From: Hondaea fermentalgiana
Lineage: Eukaryota; Sar; Bigyra; Thraustochytrida; Thraustochytriidae
Assembly (NCBI GenBank): GCA_014084085.1
Contig: NPFB01000037.1
Span: 208,199-234,537, forward strand
Direction of reading: 5' to 3'
Length of the DNA stretch: 26,339 nucleotides
The notes below the pieces were generated by a model. That model worked only from the letters and a program-made list of their open reading frames with translations. It did no database searches and was not told the DNA's origin. Both the position numbers and the translations under genes were made by a program. Shown here piece by piece: positions 22,819 through 26,339 of this stretch. Positions within the stretch are counted from its first letter, which is position 1. The number at the start of each line of letters is the position of its first letter.

Positions 22819-24396
22819 ATGGCGACTGCCGCAGAGGACGAGGACAAGCGACGAAATGAGGAGGCGAACGAGGACCTCGAGCAGCAGAACCAGGAGGAAG
22901 AAGAGGACGAGGACGAGGATGAGGACGAGGACGAGGACGTCGAGTATGTGCCCCGAGTGCCGGTGACGATTCTGACGGGCTTTCTGGGCGCAGGCAAGAG
23001 CACCCTGACGAAACATATCCTCACGGCAATGCACGGAAAGAAATTCGCAGTGATCGAGAATGAATTTGGAGACGTGAGCATCGACGACGATATCATCAAG
23101 GAAAAGTCAGAAGGTCAGATTGTGGAGATGCTCAATGGCTGCGTGTGCTGTACGGTGCGCACGGACCTTGTCAAGGTAGTCAAGAAGCTCTTGCAGCGCA
23201 AAGACCAATTTGATGCCATCATCATTGAAACAACTGGCATGGCCGACCCCGCGCCGGTAGCGCAAACTTTTTTTGCCGAAGAAGAAGTGGCGTCGCAATG
23301 CGAGCTCGATGGCATCATTACCGTCGTAGACGCCAAATTCATTCTTCGCAGGCTGAACGAGGAAAAGCCCGAGGACGCCAAGAACGAGGCGCAGGAGCAA
23401 CTTGCGTTTGCCGATCGTGTCCTTCTCAACAAGATTGACCTTGTTTCCAAGGAAGAAATTGCGGAGATTAAGCAAGCGATCCGGGAGATTAACTCAACGG
23501 CTGAGATTATCGAGACCGAGCGTTCGATTGTGGACCCGTCACGCCTCATCGGCATTCAGGGTTTCGATCTTGACCGTGTGCTGGAATTTCAGCCTGATTT
23601 TGCCCCCAAAGAGAAGGACAACGAGGCCAAGGACAGTACTGACCATGATCATGGTCACGGCCACGGACATGGCCACGGCCACGGCCACGGCCATGGCCAC
23701 ACGGAAAAGAAGCACGACCGTGCTATTCGCTCCGTGGCCTTTCGGTTTGCTGGGGACGTTTCGCAGCCCAAACTTGAGGGCTGGCTTCATGATCTCATGC
23801 AAAATAATGCCGAGCAGCTTCTCAGGTACAAGGGTGTTGTCGCCATTGCAGGCATGCCGGACAAGTATGTTTTCCAGGGCGTCCACCAGCTTCTTGAGGG
23901 CGATTTCACCGTGGACTGGAAAGAAGGCGAAGCACGCGAGTCAAAGATGGTCTTTATCGGTCGTAACCTCGACAAGCTTGATTTGGAGGAGAGCTTTGAG
24001 GCGTGCAAGGCACTTCCAACGCGATTCAAGCAAGGCGACCGCATCGAATTCAATGCCGGCGATAACACGTGGTACAAGGGCCGCGTCTTGGCATCTTGGT
24101 CCGATGGGTTCGCGTACCGGGTCATCGCTGACCCTGGTCAATGGAACGAAAGCGATTCCGCCGCCAAGAAAAAAGACAAGGGTGATGACGATAAAGAAGA
24201 AAAGGAAGAGGACGATGAGAATGATTACGACGACGAAGACGAAGAGGAGGAGGAAGATCCGTCAAAGTCGCCGCGCTTTATTCCCGAGGACACGGACGAA
24301 TGGATCCGAGCTTTGGGTGGCGACAAGGTCAAAGCTGCTGCGAGTGCTGAAGGAGAACCTGGTGCAAAGCGCGTCAAGAATGATGAAGATGCTTGA
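22819..24396 (+). CDS. CobW/ZNG-type GTPase metallochaperone with His tract and Tudor-like tail
   Basis: A 525-residue G3E-family GTPase, start ATG 22819. Relatives use GTP to deliver Zn or other metals to target enzymes. Order: acidic N-terminus (residues 8-42); CobW GTPase (46-265) with Walker A GFLGAGKST (54-62), ENEFGDVSIDDD, the metal-binding GCVCC (107-111), IIETTGMADPAPVAQTFF and LLNKIDL (202-208); His tract (276-294, HDHGHGHGHG...); CobW C-terminal domain (300-385); a segment LPTRFKQGDRIEFNAGDNTWYKGRVL (399-424) like Tudor/SH3-type barrels; then an acidic tail. The CPELVP motif by which vertebrate ZNG1 binds methionine aminopeptidase is not seen, and the motifs look closer to plant and bacterial CobW proteins. 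The metal and client are unknown. The Tudor-like call is by pattern only. Confidence 0.93.
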   Translation: MATAAEDEDKRRNEEANEDLEQQNQEEEEDEDEDEDEDEDVEYVPRVPVTILTGFLGAGKSTLTKHILTAMHGKKFAVIENEFGDVSIDDDIIKEKSEGQIVEMLNGCVCCTVRTDLVKVVKKLLQRKDQFDAIIIETTGMADPAPVAQTFFAEEEVASQCELDGIITVVDAKFILRRLNEEKPEDAKNEAQEQLAFADRVLLNKIDLVSKEEIAEIKQAIREINSTAEIIETERSIVDPSRLIGIQGFDLDRVLEFQPDFAPKEKDNEAKDSTDHDHGHGHGHGHGHGHGHGHTEKKHDRAIRSVAFRFAGDVSQPKLEGWLHDLMQNNAEQLLRYKGVVAIAGMPDKYVFQGVHQLLEGDFTVDWKEGEARESKMVFIGRNLDKLDLEESFEACKALPTRFKQGDRIEFNAGDNTWYKGRVLASWSDGFAYRVIADPGQWNESDSAAKKKDKGDDDKEEKEEDDENDYDDEDEEEEEDPSKSPRFIPEDTDEWIRALGGDKVKAAASAEGEPGAKRVKNDEDA

Positions 24397-24404
24397 CAAG
24401 TTTT

Positions 24405-24429
24405 GTTGCGATGCGATGCGTTGCGTTGC
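24405..24429 (+). repeat. GTTGC/GATGC pentamer repeat
   Basis: Five consecutive pentamers, GTTGC or GATGC, begin nine bases after the CobW stop codon. Confidence 0.8.
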
Positions 24430-24714
24430 GACTCGATGACTAGATTGGCAACTCACGCGCCCTCCCTACGAAAGAGGCTGGGCGAGAATGAGATGATGTC
24501 CGGGCGGCGTCGCGTGCTACATCAAGCTCAAGGTGCGCGAGCAGTTTCTTTCTCTTCTTCTTGCGAGCGAGCCAAACATTCTCTATGCAAGCACAGATGT
24601 GAGACGATGAGAGTCAGAGTAGTCATATGATGATGCATGCGCGCCTGGCCAACCCGCTTTCTGGTTTTCAAGATCACCTTGCTTTCTAAGCCTTCCAAAT
24701 GGATCATTCTAGCG

Positions 24715-24750
24715 GTTGTTGTTGTTGTTACTGTCTGTTATTGTTGTTGT
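24715..24750 (+). repeat. TTG trinucleotide repeat
   Basis: Two TTG blocks separated by TACTGTCTGTTA lie in the 3' region of the minus-strand TPR-like gene (CAA repeat on its coding strand). Confidence 0.8.
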
Positions 24751-24778
24751 ACTTCAAGTGATGATCGTGTGACGCTTT

Positions 24779-26278
24779 TTAGCCTTTTACAAAAGTAGTA
24801 CTGCCGCCGTTGCCCCCGACGGAGCTTTTGTTATCCTCCTTTTCGTCTACAAAGGTCCTCTCCTTGCAAAAGGCGCGGAGGGTGAGACCGTGCACGAAAG
24901 CAGATTCACTCTGGACCCAGACCGTTTCCTTGACGTTCGCAGGCAAGGTAGGGACATGCAGGCGATGAAGAAGATTTGAAGCAGCGGCGTCTTCAAAGAA
25001 CAGCATGTCCTCATGTAATGTTTCAGAGACCTCATCAACGTCTGCATCATCGTCTGCGCTCGCCGCAGTCTCTGTCGTCTTATCGTCCTCATTTTCCTGA
25101 GCTGCAGCCAGACGCTCCATGACACCAATGTTGTGCCGCACAGCGCGCGCTACTGTCGGGCTTGCGGCAGACATAAGAATCTCCTCATAGCGGCGCTTCG
25201 ACTCCTCGAGCGAATCTGCTAGCAGCGCCTCGATGAGAAGAACAGAAACGCGGTGTGCGTCAGGGTTGAGCTCTGCAGCCTCTTGCGCGAGCGCGCGTGC
25301 GACAGCAACATCATCACGGTTTGTGAGCGTGTCAACGATGCAAAGGGCGCGGTTAATCAGTGCAGCAGAGAGCACGTTGGCCATTTGGGCACGCTCATTG
25401 TGAGAACTCGTCTTGCACAAGGTTTCGTAAGAGGTGCGTGCCGCATCGACAGCATTGAGACTGACTTCGAGCGCGCGCGTGCTGATTCCCTCAACGCGAA
25501 GCGCCATGGACAGGTGCGTGAGCATGGCGGGGCGTACGAGTTCGTTGTCAGCGCCAAAAAGGTTGGCGGCCTCGATGAAGGCGCGCTCAAAGTTGTCCAG
25601 CGCTGTGGACGGATAGTTGCGCAGCAGTTGGACCTGGCCAAGGTTGCTGAGCGTGGCAACCAAAAGAGGGCGGTCAGGCTCGACTCGTGAGGAGCTGACC
25701 CAATAAAGCGCTCGTTTGAGGAGCTGTTCGGCTTCGGGGAGACGATCGTTGGCCGCAAAGTTGATGGCGAGATCGGACGCAAATGACACAATGTCCGAGT
25801 ATCTGTCGTCGCCGAGCCCCTCGGCGGCCTCTGCCATGGCGTGCTCAAAGGCGCCCTTCAAGAGCTCCCCGGCCTCGGTCGTGTTTCCCTCGCGCGCCAT
25901 GACGAGGTTTCCGTGGCCGTTCATAATGAAACCGCTGAGGTATCGGCGCGCCAGCGAACCGGACGGTAGGCGCTCTACCTTGTTGGCAGCGGCTGCATAG
26001 AATTCGGGGTCGAGTCGCCGGTACCCTGCGCGGACGAGGTCTTGGATTTCCCGCGCCGCCTCCACGCGATCGTCGAGGGCCTCCGGGCCCGCGCCAAGTT
26101 GTCCTCCCGACGCCATGCGTGTCCACGTCGGCACCCAGTCGTCGTCATCGTCATCGTCGTCTGCATCATCGCCGACGTCTTTGAAGTGGACATTTTTTTC
26201 GTCATCACCGCCGCCGTCACTCTTCATGGTGCTGCCGCCGGTGCTGTCGTCGTCCTTGTCGTCCTTGTCCTCGTCCAT
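24779..26278 (-). CDS. TPR-like repeat protein, possibly partial at its 5' end
   Basis: A 499-residue protein from the ATG at 26278. The frame stays open upstream for 20 more codons to the window edge (Gly/Lys/Glu-rich), so a start outside the window is possible. Residues 1-50 are acidic (DDDDDDDDW). Residues about 70-400 form helix pairs of TPR type, such as YSDIVSFASDLAINFAAND, LPEAEQLLKRALYWV, LVATLSNLGQVQLLRNYP, STALDNFERAFIEAANLFG and ALEVSLNAVDAA, spaced as in kinesin-light-chain-like repeats. TPRs are protein-binding scaffolds. The C-terminal segment (about 430-499), with ETVWVQSESAFVHGLTLRAF, is not recognised. No signal peptide or membrane span is seen. Partner and role are unknown. 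Confidence 0.82.
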   Translation of the reverse strand: MDEDKDDKDDDSTGGSTMKSDGGGDDEKNVHFKDVGDDADDDDDDDDWVPTWTRMASGGQLGAGPEALDDRVEAAREIQDLVRAGYRRLDPEFYAAAANKVERLPSGSLARRYLSGFIMNGHGNLVMAREGNTTEAGELLKGAFEHAMAEAAEGLGDDRYSDIVSFASDLAINFAANDRLPEAEQLLKRALYWVSSSRVEPDRPLLVATLSNLGQVQLLRNYPSTALDNFERAFIEAANLFGADNELVRPAMLTHLSMALRVEGISTRALEVSLNAVDAARTSYETLCKTSSHNERAQMANVLSAALINRALCIVDTLTNRDDVAVARALAQEAAELNPDAHRVSVLLIEALLADSLEESKRRYEEILMSAASPTVARAVRHNIGVMERLAAAQENEDDKTTETAASADDDADVDEVSETLHEDMLFFEDAAASNLLHRLHVPTLPANVKETVWVQSESAFVHGLTLRAFCKERTFVDEKEDNKSSVGGNGGSTTFVKG

Positions 26279-26339
26279 GTTGCCCTTGGCGAGCGCACTC
26301 CGGCCCTCGCCCTCCTTGGGCGGCGTCCCGCCGTCCCCG

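Larger units (their letters stand above)
24397..24778. other. Convergent 3' region with pentamer and TTG repeats
   Basis: 382 bp between the CobW gene (+) and the TPR-like gene (-). It contains five GTTGC/GATGC pentamers (24405-24429) just after the CobW stop and TTG repeats (24715-24750) just past the end of the TPR-like gene. No gene is seen. Confidence 0.5.

Noticed and set aside
23402..24439. Plus-strand 345-codon Arg/Thr-rich frame
   Set aside because: Out-of-frame shadow of the CobW gene, with composition expected from its acidic and His repeats.

Overview
This is a gene-dense stretch of eukaryotic nuclear DNA. It holds twelve long, uninterrupted protein-coding genes plus one small gene of two exons. 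The gene set is clearly eukaryotic: SPT16 of the FACT histone chaperone, COP9 signalosome subunit 4, a CCP5-type tubulin-processing carboxypeptidase, a Ulp1/SENP-family protease, an AGC-like protein kinase and a eukaryotic lysine-methyltransferase-like protein. Nearly all genes lack introns, intergenic gaps are about 0.2 to 1.3 kb, and coding DNA is fairly GC-rich with strong third-position bias. Together with the mix of families, this suggests a compact stramenopile genome such as a thraustochytrid/labyrinthulomycete. That assignment is inference; there is no rRNA or other marker here to prove it. A CCP5-like enzyme and a CCDC15-like protein suggest an organism that builds centrioles and flagella at some stage.

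Layout. 0.3-1.5 kb: kinase-like gene (+) with an N-terminal octapeptide repeat. 1.8-3.1 kb: coiled-coil, CCDC15-like gene (+). 3.5-5.3 kb: His-rich, acidic protein of unknown function (-). 5.5-7.5 kb: a YdjC-type carbohydrate deacetylase fused to a GLT1D1-type glycosyltransferase (+). 7.7-9.3 kb: Ulp1/SENP-like protease (-). 10.3-11.3 kb: unknown protein (+) behind a TATA box and an AGC-repeat leader. 12.0-15.2 kb: SPT16 (+). 15.6-17.4 kb: CCP5-like carboxypeptidase (-). 18.26-18.60 kb: a 78-residue single-membrane-span protein in two exons (-). 19.9-21.1 kb: CSN4 (+). 21.4-22.3 kb: class I methyltransferase (-). 22.8-24.4 kb: CobW-type metallochaperone GTPase with a His tract and a Tudor-like C-terminal segment (+). 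24.8-26.3 kb: TPR-like protein (-), with its reading frame open to the window edge.

The genes do not form an operon or an obvious single pathway. Neighbours alternate in strand and share short divergent promoters (5.27-5.46 kb, 22.31-22.82 kb) or converge on short 3' regions. A recurrent feature is a short tandem repeat (4-, 5-, 10- or 3-mer) just upstream of start codons; this is seen at six genes.

The observations most worth following are the deacetylase-glycosyltransferase fusion with both sets of catalytic motifs intact, the hidden spliced mini-gene, the two His-rich (metal-binding-like) proteins in one window, the start-proximal tandem repeats, and a 22-bp perfect palindrome within a cluster of TAGGCCTA motifs. 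I found no CRISPR array, rRNA, tRNA or intact mobile element.
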